From Devosia sp. SL43 (lineage in GTDB: Bacteria > Pseudomonadota > Alphaproteobacteria > Rhizobiales > Devosiaceae), in contig NZ_CP063401.1 of assembly GCF_021729885.1 (NCBI RefSeq), forward strand, positions 2,348,501 through 2,412,500: a stretch of 64,000 nucleotides of DNA, written 5' to 3'. Shown piece after piece: positions 53,592-63,235 of this stretch. Under the pieces are notes generated by a model. That model ran no database searches. It worked only from the letters and a program-made list of their open reading frames with translations, and was not told the DNA's origin. Position numbers and translations under genes: made by a program. Each line of letters begins with the position of its first letter. The first letter of the stretch is position 1.

Positions 53592-53610
53592 ATATAATAG
53601 TACTTTATAT
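53592..53610 (+). promoter_or_regulatory. AT-rich inverted repeat and -10-like box upstream of ytfQ
   Basis: ATATAA-N7-TTATAT, an AT-rich island in very GC-rich DNA, 56 nt before the ytfQ start. It contains TATAAT (53593-53598). It is the best candidate for the importer promoter and for the operator of the FadR-type protein encoded at 58299. The assignment is inferred. Confidence 0.45.
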
Positions 53611-53665
53611 AGCGTCCTCTCATCGCCGCAGGTGAACACGCCGTGGCGTCCATTGGGAGGACATC

Positions 53666-54640
53666 GTGAAATTCATCACCACGCTCGCCATCGCGGCGAG
53701 CCTCACTACCGCTTTGACTTCTGTTTCCTTCGCCCAGGAAAACCTGAGCGGTCTGGTCATTGGCTTCAGCCAGATCGGTTCTGAGTCCGGCTGGCGCGCT
53801 GCCGAGACCTCGGTCACCAAGCAGCAGGCCGAAGCCCTGGGCATCGACCTCAAGTTTGCCGATGCGCAGCAGAAGCAGGAAAACCAGATCAAGGCCCTGC
53901 GTGGCTTCATCGCCCAGGGCGTCGACGCCATCCTGGTTGCCCCCGTGGTCGCCACCGGCTGGGAAGACGTGCTGACCGAAGCCAAGGAAGCCGAAATCCC
54001 GGTCATCCTGCTCGATCGCGGCGTCGATGCACCTGAAGACCTGTACCTCACCTCCGTCGCCTCCGACCAGGTTCTCGAAGGTCGCGTTGCCGGTGAATGG
54101 CTGGTTGCCGAAGTCGGCGATGCCGACTGCAAGGTCGTCGAACTCCAGGGCACCGTCGGCTCCACCCCGGCCATCAACCGCAAGCAGGGCTTCGAAGAAG
54201 CGATTGCCGGCCACGCCAATATCGTGATCGCCCAGAGCCAGACCGGTGACTTCACCCGCGCCAAGGGCAAGGAAGTCATGGAAGCCTTCATCAAGTCGTC
54301 CAACAATGGCGCCGACATCTGCGCGGTCTATGCCCATAACGACGACATGGCCGTTGGCGCCATCCAGGCCATCAAGGATGCTGGCCTCAAGCCCGGCACC
54401 GACATCAAGGTCGTCTCGATCGACGCCGTCCCCGACATCTTTGCCGCCATGGCTGCCGGCGAAGCCAATGCCACCGTTGAACTGACCCCCGATATGGCCG
54501 GCCCGGCCCTCGCCGCTCTCTCGGCTTTCCTCGCCGACGGCACGGAACCGGAAAAGTTCATCATCACCGAGTCCAAGCTCTACACCCCTGCCGACGATCC
54601 GCAGGGCGAGTATGACCGCCGCAAGGGCCTGGGCTACTAA
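53666..54640 (+). CDS. ytfQ: Sugar ABC transporter binding protein (YtfQ, galactofuranose type)
   Basis: 324 residues from a GTG at 53666 behind GGGAGGA. Signal peptide about 1-23 (MKFITTLAIAASLTTALTSV). The periplasmic-binding fold of the ribose/galactofuranose family is shown by LSGLVIGFSQIGSESGWRAA, AVYAHNDDMAVGAIQAI and the C-terminal DDPQGEYDRRKGLGY. It probably delivers a pentose or galactofuranose-like sugar to the YtfR-YtfT-YjfF transporter. Two short palindromes after its stop may raise its expression relative to the next genes. Confidence 0.94.
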   Translation: MKFITTLAIAASLTTALTSVSFAQENLSGLVIGFSQIGSESGWRAAETSVTKQQAEALGIDLKFADAQQKQENQIKALRGFIAQGVDAILVAPVVATGWEDVLTEAKEAEIPVILLDRGVDAPEDLYLTSVASDQVLEGRVAGEWLVAEVGDADCKVVELQGTVGSTPAINRKQGFEEAIAGHANIVIAQSQTGDFTRAKGKEVMEAFIKSSNNGADICAVYAHNDDMAVGAIQAIKDAGLKPGTDIKVVSIDAVPDIFAAMAAGEANATVELTPDMAGPALAALSAFLADGTEPEKFIITESKLYTPADDPQGEYDRRKGLGY

Positions 54641-54664
54641 GCTCGGATTATCACTTGCCACCGG

Positions 54665-54785
54665 ACGGCACCTCCCCCTTGATGGGGGAGGTTGGGAGGG
54701 GGTGTTGAGAGCCACAATATCGGGGCTCCCGCATCCCCTTCCTCGATCTCTCCCCATCGCGGGAGGGGGTCGACTGATCGCTCGG
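54665..54785. repeat. Palindromic block between ytfQ and ytfR
   Basis: A CCTCCCCC-TTGAT-GGGGGAGG hairpin (54670-54692) and a second GC-rich repeat with CAATATCGGGGCTCCCGCAT, related to 50961-50983, fill the 167-nt gap inside the operon. Confidence 0.75.
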
Positions 54786-54807
54786 TGGTCACCAGGGGGA
54801 GCGGCGC

Positions 54808-56325
54808 ATGGCGGATAGCAACTACGTGCTCGAAGCACGCGGCGTCATCAAGATTTTCGGCAATCATGTCGCGCTCGACAACGTCGATTTCGGCCTCAAA
54901 CCCGGCGAGGTCCACGCGCTTCTCGGCGAAAACGGCGCCGGCAAATCCACCCTTATCAAGATCCTGACCGGCGCCTACCAGCCCGATGGCGGCGGCGTCT
55001 ATGTGGACAATGCGCAGGTGTCGCTCGACAACCCGCTGCATGCCCAGACCTTCGGCATCGGCACGGTCTATCAGGAGGTCAACCTCCTGCCCAACCGCTC
55101 GGTCGCCGAAAACCTATTCCTCGGCCACCAGCCGCGCCGCTTCGGCCTCGTCAACTTCCGCAAGATGGAAGCCGACGCCCGCACCATCCTGGCCAATTAC
55201 GATCTCACTATCGATCCATCGAGCGAGTTGGGCAGCCACTCGGTCGCCGTGCAGCAGATCGTCGCCATCGCCCGCGCCGTCCAGCTCTCCGGCAAGGTGC
55301 TGATCCTCGACGAACCCACCGCCAGCCTCGACCGCAACGAAGTCGAGCGCCTGTTCGAGGTGATCCGCGGCCTCAAGGCCAAGGGCCTCGCCATTATCTT
55401 CATCACCCATTTCCTCGATCAGGTCTTCGCCATCGCCGATCGCGTCACCGTCTTGCGCAATGGCAAGCTGATCGAAACCCGCCAGCTCGACGGCGTCACC
55501 CGCACCGATGTCGTCCGCCTGATGCTGGGCAAGGACATTGCCTTTTCCGGCGCCACCGACGTCGAGCCCGACGCCACGCTCGACGAGGTACTGCTCGAGT
55601 TCAAGGGCTATGGCCGCAAGCGCAGCGTGCTGCCCTTCGATCTCACCATCCACAAGGGCGAGGTCATCGGCGTCGCCGGCCTGCTCGGCTCGGGCCGCAC
55701 CGAGATGGCGCGGCTGATGTTCGGCGCCGATGCGGCCGATCAGGGCAGCGTCACCGTCAACGGCAAACCCACCGCCATCCGCAAGAGCACCGACGCCATC
55801 AAGCACGGCTTCGGCTTCTGCCCGGAGGACCGCAAGGCCGAGGGCATTCTCGGCGACCTCAGCGTGCGCGAAAACATCATCATCGCTTTGCAGGGCAAAC
55901 TCGGCTGGTTCCGCGCTCTCAATCGCGACGAACAGCTCGAAATCGCCGGCAAGTTCAGCGAAAGCATGGACATCCGCGCCGCCTCGCTCGACATGCCCAT
56001 CAAGCTCCTGTCCGGCGGCAACCAGCAGAAGGTCATCCTCTCCCGCTGGCTCGCCACCGATCCGGCCTTCCTCATTCTCGACGAGCCCACCCGTGGCATC
56101 GATGTCGGCGCCCATGCCGAAATCGTCCGCACCATCAACCGGCTGCGCGACGACGGCATGGCCATGGTGGTCATCTCATCCGAGCTCGACGAAGTCGTCG
56201 CCTATAGCTCGCGCATCGTCGTCATGCGCGATCGCGAAATGGTCGCCGAACTGCGCGGCAAGAACATCAATCCCGGCGTGATCGTGCAGGCCATCGCCAA
56301 TAACCCCGACGAGGCCGTGGCATGA
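54808..56325 (+). CDS. ytfR: Sugar ABC transporter ATP-binding protein (YtfR)
   Basis: 505 residues with two ABC domains, as in RbsA/YtfR. First Walker A GENGAGKST with a degenerate signature (LGSHSVAVQQIVAIARAVQL); second domain with GLLGSGRTEMARL, PEDRKAEGI and signature LLSGGNQQKVILSRWL. It powers uptake of the YtfQ-bound sugar and overlaps ytfT (ATGA). Confidence 0.95.
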   Translation: MADSNYVLEARGVIKIFGNHVALDNVDFGLKPGEVHALLGENGAGKSTLIKILTGAYQPDGGGVYVDNAQVSLDNPLHAQTFGIGTVYQEVNLLPNRSVAENLFLGHQPRRFGLVNFRKMEADARTILANYDLTIDPSSELGSHSVAVQQIVAIARAVQLSGKVLILDEPTASLDRNEVERLFEVIRGLKAKGLAIIFITHFLDQVFAIADRVTVLRNGKLIETRQLDGVTRTDVVRLMLGKDIAFSGATDVEPDATLDEVLLEFKGYGRKRSVLPFDLTIHKGEVIGVAGLLGSGRTEMARLMFGADAADQGSVTVNGKPTAIRKSTDAIKHGFGFCPEDRKAEGILGDLSVRENIIIALQGKLGWFRALNRDEQLEIAGKFSESMDIRAASLDMPIKLLSGGNQQKVILSRWLATDPAFLILDEPTRGIDVGAHAEIVRTINRLRDDGMAMVVISSELDEVVAYSSRIVVMRDREMVAELRGKNINPGVIVQAIANNPDEAVA

Positions 56326-57326
56326 AACGCCTGCATCTCGAACGCCTGGCCAATCCGCAATTGCTGGCTTTGGCCGGCGTGCTGCTCATCAACTGGCTGC
56401 TGTTTCCCAACTTCTTCCGCATCACCTGGCAGGACGGGCGCCTGTTCGGCAGCCTGATCGACGTGCTCAATCGCGGCGCGCCAGTGGCGATCCTCGCCAT
56501 CGGCATGACCGGGGTCATCGCCACCAAGGGCGTCGACCTCTCCGTCGGCGCCATCATGGCGGTGTGCGGCGCCGTCGCGGCCACCATGGTCGTGGCCGGC
56601 TATCCGACGCCGATCGCCGTCATCGCCGCGCTCTCGGTTGGTCTTGTCTGCGGCCTGTGGAATGGCTTCCTCGTCGCCGTGCTCGATATCCAGCCCATCA
56701 TCGCCACTTTGGTGCTGATGGTGGCCGGTCGCGGCATCGCCCAGCTGATCACCGAAGGCTATATCGTCACCTTCAACGACCCGGCGCTGATTTTCCTGGG
56801 CACCGGCTCCTTCCTCGGCTTCCCCATGGCCATTGTCATCGCGCTTGTGCTGATGATCCTGGTGTCACTGCTGGTGGGCAAGACCGCGCTGGGCCTCTTC
56901 ATCCAGGCCATCGGCGTCAATCGCGCCGCCGCGTCTCTCGCTGGCATCCATAGCCGCATGCTGCTGATGCTGGTCTATGCGCTATCCGGCTTCTGCGCCG
57001 CCATTGCCGGCGTCATCGTCGCGGCCGATATCCGCGGCGCCGATGCCAACAATTCCGGGCTCTGGCTCGAACTCGACGCCATCCTCGCCGTGGTCATCGG
57101 CGGCACCTCGCTGCTCGGCGGCAAGTTCTCCATCCCGATGGCCGTTGTCGGCGCCCTGATCATCCAGGCCATGAATACCGGCATCCTGGTTTCCGGCTTC
57201 CGGCCCGAATTCAACCTGGTGGTCAAGGCCGGGATGATCATCATCATCCTGCTGATCCAGTCGCCGTTTGCCGCGCAATTGTTCACCCGCCGCAAGCTGG
57301 TGCCGACCAAAGGGACGTCAAAATGA
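56322..57326 (+). CDS. ytfT: Sugar ABC transporter permease (YtfT)
   Basis: 334 residues, about 8-10 membrane helices of the BPD-transporter-2 family (AILAIGMTGVIATKGVDLSV, IQPIIATLVLMVAGRGIAQL). It forms the channel with YjfF, overlapping both neighbours by 4 nt. Confidence 0.94.
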   Translation: MKRLHLERLANPQLLALAGVLLINWLLFPNFFRITWQDGRLFGSLIDVLNRGAPVAILAIGMTGVIATKGVDLSVGAIMAVCGAVAATMVVAGYPTPIAVIAALSVGLVCGLWNGFLVAVLDIQPIIATLVLMVAGRGIAQLITEGYIVTFNDPALIFLGTGSFLGFPMAIVIALVLMILVSLLVGKTALGLFIQAIGVNRAAASLAGIHSRMLLMLVYALSGFCAAIAGVIVAADIRGADANNSGLWLELDAILAVVIGGTSLLGGKFSIPMAVVGALIIQAMNTGILVSGFRPEFNLVVKAGMIIIILLIQSPFAAQLFTRRKLVPTKGTSK

Positions 57327-58297
57327 AGCGCAGCCTGCGTCCACTGGCGGCGACCGCCCTCATCTTCATCCTCGCCTATGCCTTCAGCGTCCTGCAGTTT
57401 CCCAACATGCTGTCGACCCGCGTGCTGGGCAACTTCCTCACCGACAATGCCTTCCTGGGCATTGCCGCCGTCGGCATGACCTTCGTCATCATCTCCGGTG
57501 GCATCGACCTGTCGGTGGGCGCCGTCATCGGCTTTACCGGCGTGTTGATCGCCGTTCTGGTCAGCTGGCTGGGCTTTCACCCGCTCGTCGCCTTCGCTAT
57601 CGCCCTGGGCGTCGCGGCCCTCTTCGGCGGCGCCATGGGCGCTGCCATCCACTACCTCCAGGTGCCCAGTTTTATCGTCACTCTGGCCGGCATGTTCCTG
57701 GCGCGCGGCGGCGCCTCGGTCATCACCCAGGATTCGGTGCCGATCGAGCATGACTTCTATCGCCTGCTGTCCGATCTCGTCATCCGCCTGCCCGGTGGCG
57801 GCCGGCTGAGCTTCATCGGCATGCTGATGGTGTTGGTCTTCCTGGTCGGCGCACTGCTGGCCCACCGCACCCGCTTCGGCTCCTATGTCTATGCCCTGGG
57901 CGGCAATACCACTTCAGCCTCGCTGATGGGCGTGCCGGTTGGGCGCACGACCGTACAGATTTACATGCTGTCGAGCGTACTCGCGGCTCTGTCGGGAATC
58001 GTCTTTTCGCTATACACATCGGCGGGTTATCCGCTGGCAGCGGTGGGCGTCGAGCTCGATGCCATCAGCGCGGTGGTGATCGGTGGTACACTGCTGACCG
58101 GCGGCTATGGCTTCGTGCTGGGCACCTTTGTCGGCGTCATGCTGCTGGGGCTGGTGCAGACCTACATCATCTTCGACGGTACGCTGTCGAGCTGGTGGAC
58201 AAAGATCGTCATCGGCGTGCTGCTGTTCTTGTTCATCGTGCTGCAGCGGATCATATTTGCCGCCTCCGCCCCCGGAGAGAAGTCCGAGAAAGCGTAG
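57323..58297 (+). CDS. yjfF: Sugar ABC transporter permease (YjfF)
   Basis: 324 residues, second BPD-transporter-2 subunit (VGMTFVIISGGIDLSVGAVI, VPSFIVTLAGMFLARGGASV). Its stop lies 1 nt before the regulator start, so the FadR-type gene is cotranscribed. Confidence 0.94.
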   Translation: MKRSLRPLAATALIFILAYAFSVLQFPNMLSTRVLGNFLTDNAFLGIAAVGMTFVIISGGIDLSVGAVIGFTGVLIAVLVSWLGFHPLVAFAIALGVAALFGGAMGAAIHYLQVPSFIVTLAGMFLARGGASVITQDSVPIEHDFYRLLSDLVIRLPGGGRLSFIGMLMVLVFLVGALLAHRTRFGSYVYALGGNTTSASLMGVPVGRTTVQIYMLSSVLAALSGIVFSLYTSAGYPLAAVGVELDAISAVVIGGTLLTGGYGFVLGTFVGVMLLGLVQTYIIFDGTLSSWWTKIVIGVLLFLFIVLQRIIFAASAPGEKSEKA

Positions 58298-58298
58298 C

Positions 58299-59036
58299 AT
58301 GATCGAAGCAGGCAGCCTTATTCGCTCGTTATCCGGGCGACCTGCTGCACGGAATTTCCATACCTTCGTCATCAACGAAATCGGCCTGGGCATCGTCACC
58401 GGCAAGTTTCCGGTCGGCTCTATCCTGGCCAGCGATGCCGCCATGATGGAGAGCTACGGCGTGTCGCGCACGGTGCTGCGCGAAGCGCTCAAGACGCTCG
58501 AAGCCAAGGGCATGATCGAGGCCCGCCCCAAAGTGGGCACCCGCGTCTCGCCGGCCAGCCGCTGGAGCTTCTTCGATCCGCAGGTGCTGAGCTGGCATTT
58601 CTACGCCAAGCCCGACCGGCGCTTCTACGAGAGCCTGTTCGATATCCGCCTGTCGCTCGAAACCCGCGCGGCGCAGCTGGCCTGCGAGCGCCGCACCGCC
58701 GACAATATCCGCCTGATGAAATACTGGCTGCACCAGATGGACCTGGCCGAGGACAACCTCGAAGCCCACGGTCTCAGCGGCCTCGAAATCCACCGCGCCA
58801 TCGCCGAAAGTTCCGGCAACACCCTGCTGCGCTCGGTCACCGGCATTGTCGAACTAACGCTGGCTCTGGCGCTCAAGTCGCTTGGCGATACCACGACGTC
58901 GGACTACCAGAAAACCGCGCTCGCCGCCCATACGGCACTGCTGACCGCGATCGAACACAACAAGCCATCCGACGCATCGACGGCCGTCGAACAGATCATC
59001 GCCCTCGACAATGCGCGGGCGACGACGCTGCTTTAG
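58299..59036 (+). CDS. FadR-subfamily GntR regulator, linked to the ytf importer
   Basis: 245 residues with a winged helix (ASDAAMMESYGVSRTVLREA, LKTLEAKGMIEARPKVGTRV) and an FCD domain. It is coupled to yjfF and probably senses the imported sugar or a breakdown product and represses the operon. It is closely related to the regulator at 22482-23249, especially in the DNA-binding domain and the RWSFFDPQVLSWHF segment. Confidence 0.92.
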   Translation: MIEAGSLIRSLSGRPAARNFHTFVINEIGLGIVTGKFPVGSILASDAAMMESYGVSRTVLREALKTLEAKGMIEARPKVGTRVSPASRWSFFDPQVLSWHFYAKPDRRFYESLFDIRLSLETRAAQLACERRTADNIRLMKYWLHQMDLAEDNLEAHGLSGLEIHRAIAESSGNTLLRSVTGIVELTLALALKSLGDTTTSDYQKTALAAHTALLTAIEHNKPSDASTAVEQIIALDNARATTLL

Positions 59037-59111
59037 CCTTCCCCACCACGACCTGCCTTGTGCGGATTGAACCGCCTCGGCAATCTGCTATCCATCAGCA
59101 GGACCACCACA

Positions 59112-60068
59112 ATGGCGGCAGGCAGCATGGAACGACGCTTTCTCGATCTCAGCCTGCCCGTCGGCCAGAGCCGGCGCATGCGCATCGTCGAGCGCCCGGG
59201 CCTATGGATGGCGCCCGATGCCCTGGCGAAGCTGGTCGCGCAGGTCCGCCAGATCGCCTCGCGCACGCTGGCCGACAAGGATCTCGAATATGGCATCTTC
59301 TCGGGCGACAAGTCGCGACTGGAATCGACCTTCATCACGCTTGTCACCGACAGCAAGACCGGCGCGCCCATCGCTTTCAACGCCCTGCCGGTCATCCCGC
59401 TCGAACTCGACGGTCGGCCGGTCGAGCTGCTGCATCTGGGCCTGGTCATGGTCGATCCCGAACAGCGCAGCAAGGGCCTGAGCTGGGTGCTCTACGGCCT
59501 CACCTGCTTCCTATTGTTCATCCGCAATCAGGGCCGGCCGATATGGATTTCCAACGTCACCCAGGTGCCCGCCGTGGTCGGCATGGTCACCGAGACCTTC
59601 TCGGAGGTCTATCCTGATCCCAAGACCAATGCGCCGCGCAAATTCCGCCATCTGGTGCTGGTCCGCCAGATCATGCGGTCGCACCGCTACGTCTTCGGCG
59701 TCGGCCCCGAGGCCGGCTTCGACGAAGCGACCTTCATCATGACCAACTCCTATACCGGCGGCTCGGATAACCTGAAGAAGACCTTCGAAGCGGCGCAGAA
59801 GCACCGCCAGCCGGTGTTCAACGACTTCTGCCAGACCCACCTGGACTATGTCAGGGGCGACGACGTGATCCAGATCGGCAAGCTCGACCTGGCCGCCGCC
59901 CGCCGCTACCTCACCGACATGGTGCCCAAGGGCGCCCTCGGCTTCGTCCTCGTCGCCTCACTGATGGCGCTGGTCCAGCGCGCCATCCTGCCCGTGGTGC
60001 AATGGCTCGACGCCGACCGCGAATTCGGCCGGTTGCGGCCCAGGAAGCCAGGAGCGAGCAAGCCATGA
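59112..60068 (+). CDS. GNAT-like protein with C-terminal hydrophobic helix, first gene of E1-like cluster
   Basis: 318 residues. The middle carries a GNAT-type acyl-CoA core (LLHLGLVMVDPEQRSKGLSW, about 106-125; residues R119, G122 match the R/Q-x-x-G-x-G/A pattern loosely). The N-terminal part is basic. A hydrophobic stretch near the end (GFVLVASLMALVQRAILPVV, about 279-298) may anchor it to the membrane. It probably transfers an acyl group; donor and acceptor are unknown. M1 or M6 could be the start. Overlaps the next gene by 4 nt. Confidence 0.65.
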   Translation: MAAGSMERRFLDLSLPVGQSRRMRIVERPGLWMAPDALAKLVAQVRQIASRTLADKDLEYGIFSGDKSRLESTFITLVTDSKTGAPIAFNALPVIPLELDGRPVELLHLGLVMVDPEQRSKGLSWVLYGLTCFLLFIRNQGRPIWISNVTQVPAVVGMVTETFSEVYPDPKTNAPRKFRHLVLVRQIMRSHRYVFGVGPEAGFDEATFIMTNSYTGGSDNLKKTFEAAQKHRQPVFNDFCQTHLDYVRGDDVIQIGKLDLAAARRYLTDMVPKGALGFVLVASLMALVQRAILPVVQWLDADREFGRLRPRKPGASKP

Positions 60069-60940
60069 GCTTCACCTACGCCGAATTCACCAACCGCAAT
60101 CTGGGCTTCATCGATGCGGCGGGGCAGGAGAAGCTGCGCCAGGCCACCGTCTTCGTCTGCGGCACCGGCGGCATGGGTGGCGCCGCCGTGCTGGCCCTGG
60201 CCCGATCAGGCGTCGGCAAGCTGATCCTGGCCGATATCGACACGTTCGAAATCGGCAACATGAACCGGCAGGTCTTCGCCTTCATGGATACCGTCGGCCA
60301 GCACAAGGCCGAGGCCACCGCCGAGCTGATCAAGACCATCAATCCCGAGATCGAAACAACAGTCTACAAGGACGAGTGGCCCGACCATGCCGAGGCCAGC
60401 ATTCGCGCCAGCGCCGTCACCATCAACGGCACCGACGATCTTGCCGCCAGCCTCCTGCTCTATCGCACCGCCAGGTCAGCGGGCAAAACCATGATCGACG
60501 CCTATGCCTCCTCGCTCCCCTCGGTCTATGTCACCCGCCCCGGCGACCCCATGCCCGAGGAACGCCTCGGCTACCCCACCATTGGCACCGCCTGGAACGC
60601 CCTGACATCAGAGCAGCGCGGCGAGGCCTTCATGCGCGAGATCGAGCATGTGATGGTCCATTCCTCGGCCCGCAAATATATCGACATGGCCCTGGCCGGC
60701 GAAATGGCATCAGGCAAGCGCAAGCGCATGTCGTTCGCCCCCATGGTGATCACCACAGGCATGCTGATGGCCTATGAAACCATCGCCATCATCCTCGGCC
60801 AAAAGACCAAAACCGACTGCCGCGGCTGGTTCTTCAATCCCTATGAGGGCAAGGTCGAACGGCCCCTGCCCGGCATTCTCTCCGCCATCATCACCCCGAT
60901 CGCCCGCCGCGAAATCGCCAAGCTGGTGAACGCCACGTGA
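60065..60940 (+). CDS. E1/ThiF-like adenylating enzyme lacking a catalytic cysteine
   Basis: 291 residues of the ThiF/MoeB/HesA fold. Nucleotide loop FVCGTGGMGG (GTGGMGG at 33-39), acidic residues in LILADIDTFEIGNMNRQ (D57, D59, N65, N67, R68, Q69), K81, and the conserved D124/D125 in TINGTDDLAASL. The only cysteines are in the P-loop and near residue 263 (TDCRGW), so neither the E1 active-site cysteine nor the CxxC zinc sites of MoeB/ThiF are present. It should adenylate a carboxylate without forming the usual enzyme thioester. The substrate is unknown. Confidence 0.85.
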   Translation: MSFTYAEFTNRNLGFIDAAGQEKLRQATVFVCGTGGMGGAAVLALARSGVGKLILADIDTFEIGNMNRQVFAFMDTVGQHKAEATAELIKTINPEIETTVYKDEWPDHAEASIRASAVTINGTDDLAASLLLYRTARSAGKTMIDAYASSLPSVYVTRPGDPMPEERLGYPTIGTAWNALTSEQRGEAFMREIEHVMVHSSARKYIDMALAGEMASGKRKRMSFAPMVITTGMLMAYETIAIILGQKTKTDCRGWFFNPYEGKVERPLPGILSAIITPIARREIAKLVNAT

Positions 60941-62142
60941 GCGTCGAGCACTCGCTTCTCGCCGATAGCGTCGTATCCGGCACTGCCCTTGCCGGAACGC
61001 TGGCCGCCATCGTGGTCATCCGCGCCCGCGCCACCATGGACGGCCTGTCGAGCCGCTTCGTCTATGCGCTTGTCGTCGTCGCTCTCGTGCTTGCCATGCG
61101 GCTCCTGTCCTGGAATCTGCATCAGGGCATCTTCGAAACCCTGACCCGGCTCTTTGCCGCCTGGATACCGCTGGCGGCTCTGGTCGTGATTGAGGGCCTG
61201 CAGCGTCGCCATGCGCCGCAACTCCTCAAATATGCCGCGCTGATCGGCGGCATCATCTTCTCGCTCTTTGCTTTCCTCAGCGGCAATCTGGGCTTTCCGC
61301 TGTATTTCCTTCTAGCCTTCCAGCTCGCCGGCTTCGCTGCCATCTATCTTCTGGCGCTGTTCGGCAGCAATGAGGGACTGACCCAGCAGGAAAACCGCGT
61401 CATCGCCCGCATCCGCTTCGCTTTGCCGATCCTGGTGATCTTCCTCGCCAGCGACTACGGCATCTTCGAACAGGTCCTGCCGATCCGCGCCTCGGGCGTC
61501 GCCATCCTGTTCTTCTGCTGGATGGCCATCGGACCCACCAGCGCGACAACGGGCCGGCAGGAAGCCGCCTTCGCCTTCGCCGTCACGGCCCTCCTCGCCA
61601 TCATCGTCGGCGCCGCGGCCACCAACATGTCGCAGATGGATTGGGGCTTTGCCGTACAGGTCTCGGCCATGGCCCTCTGCACCGGCATCCTGGCTCTGGT
61701 CCTCAACGAAGCCATGCGCGCCTTCGCCGAAGGCCGCCGCGACGACGTGCTCAAGGCCCTCGCCGCCGCCGACACATCCGATGTCCGCGCCTTCATGACC
61801 TCGGTGGCTGACGCCTCGCCCCTCGAAGGCTCGACCCTGCTCGACGACGACGAACTCTCCGACTTCGACGCCACCGCCCTGCGCGCCGCCTTCGCCAGCA
61901 AACCGGTATTGAGCCGCCGCGACCTACCGCTCTTTGCCGACGATGTCAGGCAACAGCTCGACAGCCTCTTCATCACCTATGACGCCACGCACCTCATCCT
62001 GCTCTCGGATACGCCGCTGATCCTGGTTGCCACCACGCTCCCCTCGGTGGGCCGCAATTCGGCAGTCGAAACCGAGCTGGCACTGGTCCAGCGCATGGCC
62101 ATGCTCGTCTCGACCCGCGAGGCCCGCAATGGAACTGCGTGA
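60937..62142 (+). CDS. Polytopic membrane protein of the E1-like cluster
   Basis: 401 residues. About eight hydrophobic helices in the first 265 residues (for example ALAGTLAAIVVIRA and FVYALVVVALVLAMRLLSW) are followed by a soluble, acidic C-terminal region of about 135 residues. No family was recognised. Overlaps with both neighbours place it in the same translational unit, perhaps as transporter or scaffold for the pathway. Confidence 0.7.
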   Translation: MSVEHSLLADSVVSGTALAGTLAAIVVIRARATMDGLSSRFVYALVVVALVLAMRLLSWNLHQGIFETLTRLFAAWIPLAALVVIEGLQRRHAPQLLKYAALIGGIIFSLFAFLSGNLGFPLYFLLAFQLAGFAAIYLLALFGSNEGLTQQENRVIARIRFALPILVIFLASDYGIFEQVLPIRASGVAILFFCWMAIGPTSATTGRQEAAFAFAVTALLAIIVGAAATNMSQMDWGFAVQVSAMALCTGILALVLNEAMRAFAEGRRDDVLKALAAADTSDVRAFMTSVADASPLEGSTLLDDDELSDFDATALRAAFASKPVLSRRDLPLFADDVRQQLDSLFITYDATHLILLSDTPLILVATTLPSVGRNSAVETELALVQRMAMLVSTREARNGTA

Positions 62143-63235
62143 GGGCGATTTCGAAGCCTTCTTCGCCGCCCCCTTCGCCGCCTATGGCGACACCACACCC
62201 TACGTCTCGCCGATGAAGTCCGACCTTCGCCGCTTCTACACAGCCGGCGAAAACCCGCTCTTCCCGACCTCGGACAATTTCGCCCTCTTCACCGCCCATC
62301 GCGACGGCCAAATCCTGGGCCGCATTGGCGCCCATGTTCACCCCGCCTCCAACGAGACCCACGGCACCAACAAAGCCTACTTCGCCTATTTCGATTGCGC
62401 TGATGACGCCGAGGCGGCCGCCGCTCTGCTGCAAGCTGCTGAAAGCTGGGCCCGCAAGCGCGGCTTCGACACCCTGGCCGGCAACTTCAACCTCACCGCC
62501 ATGCAGCAGATCGGCGTCATGACCGGCGGCTTCGATGGCGTGCCCTATGTCGATCAAGTCTATGGCCCGCCCCACATCGCCAAACTGCTCGAAGCCAACG
62601 GCTACGAGGCCTATTTCCCGATGCAGACCTTCGAGACCGATCTCGAAGCCTTCCAGCCCTCCAGCATGCTGGGCCCGGCACAGCGTGAAATCCTCGCCTC
62701 ACCCGACTGGAGCTTTGCCCCCGTCACCGGCAAGGACATCCCCGCTCGCCTCGACGACGCCCGCACCCTGCTCAACAGCGGCTTCGCCAACAACCCGATG
62801 TTCGTGCCCTTGACCCGGGAGGAATTCGACTTCCAGGCCAAGGAGTTGAAGTGGATCATCGACACCCGCATCACCTCCGTCCTGCACTATCAGGGCCAGC
62901 CAGCCGGCGTCGTCCTGGTCATCCCCGACCTCAACCCCTTCATCCGCGCCACTCGCTCGCGCTTTTCATGGACGACACCCTGGCATTTCCTCGTCAACCG
63001 CCTCCGGCGCGACCGGGCGCTGGTCGTCTATCTCTCGGTGCGCAGCGACCTGCAGGGCAAGGGCATCATGGGCGCCATGCTGGCCACGCTGCTGCCGAAG
63101 ATGCGCGAGGCCGGCTACAAAAAGCTCGGCATCACCTGGATCTGGGACGAAAACCACGGCAGCCTGCGCCAGATGGAGCGCATTGGCGCCAAGCCGCTGC
63201 ATCGCACCCATCTCTTCCGTAAGGCGCTCACATGA
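62129..63235 (+). CDS. GNAT-family acyltransferase of the E1-like cluster
   Basis: 368 residues, longer than a simple GNAT. The C-terminal acyl-CoA-binding motif is VYLSVRSDLQGKGIMGAMLA (about 299-318), followed by helix and strand motifs (LGITWIWDENHGSLRQMERI). The N-terminal half has a related fold (about 45-170), suggesting a double-GNAT layout. It starts at 62129, overlapping the previous gene by 14 nt. Confidence 0.75.
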   Translation: MELREGDFEAFFAAPFAAYGDTTPYVSPMKSDLRRFYTAGENPLFPTSDNFALFTAHRDGQILGRIGAHVHPASNETHGTNKAYFAYFDCADDAEAAAALLQAAESWARKRGFDTLAGNFNLTAMQQIGVMTGGFDGVPYVDQVYGPPHIAKLLEANGYEAYFPMQTFETDLEAFQPSSMLGPAQREILASPDWSFAPVTGKDIPARLDDARTLLNSGFANNPMFVPLTREEFDFQAKELKWIIDTRITSVLHYQGQPAGVVLVIPDLNPFIRATRSRFSWTTPWHFLVNRLRRDRALVVYLSVRSDLQGKGIMGAMLATLLPKMREAGYKKLGITWIWDENHGSLRQMERIGAKPLHRTHLFRKALT

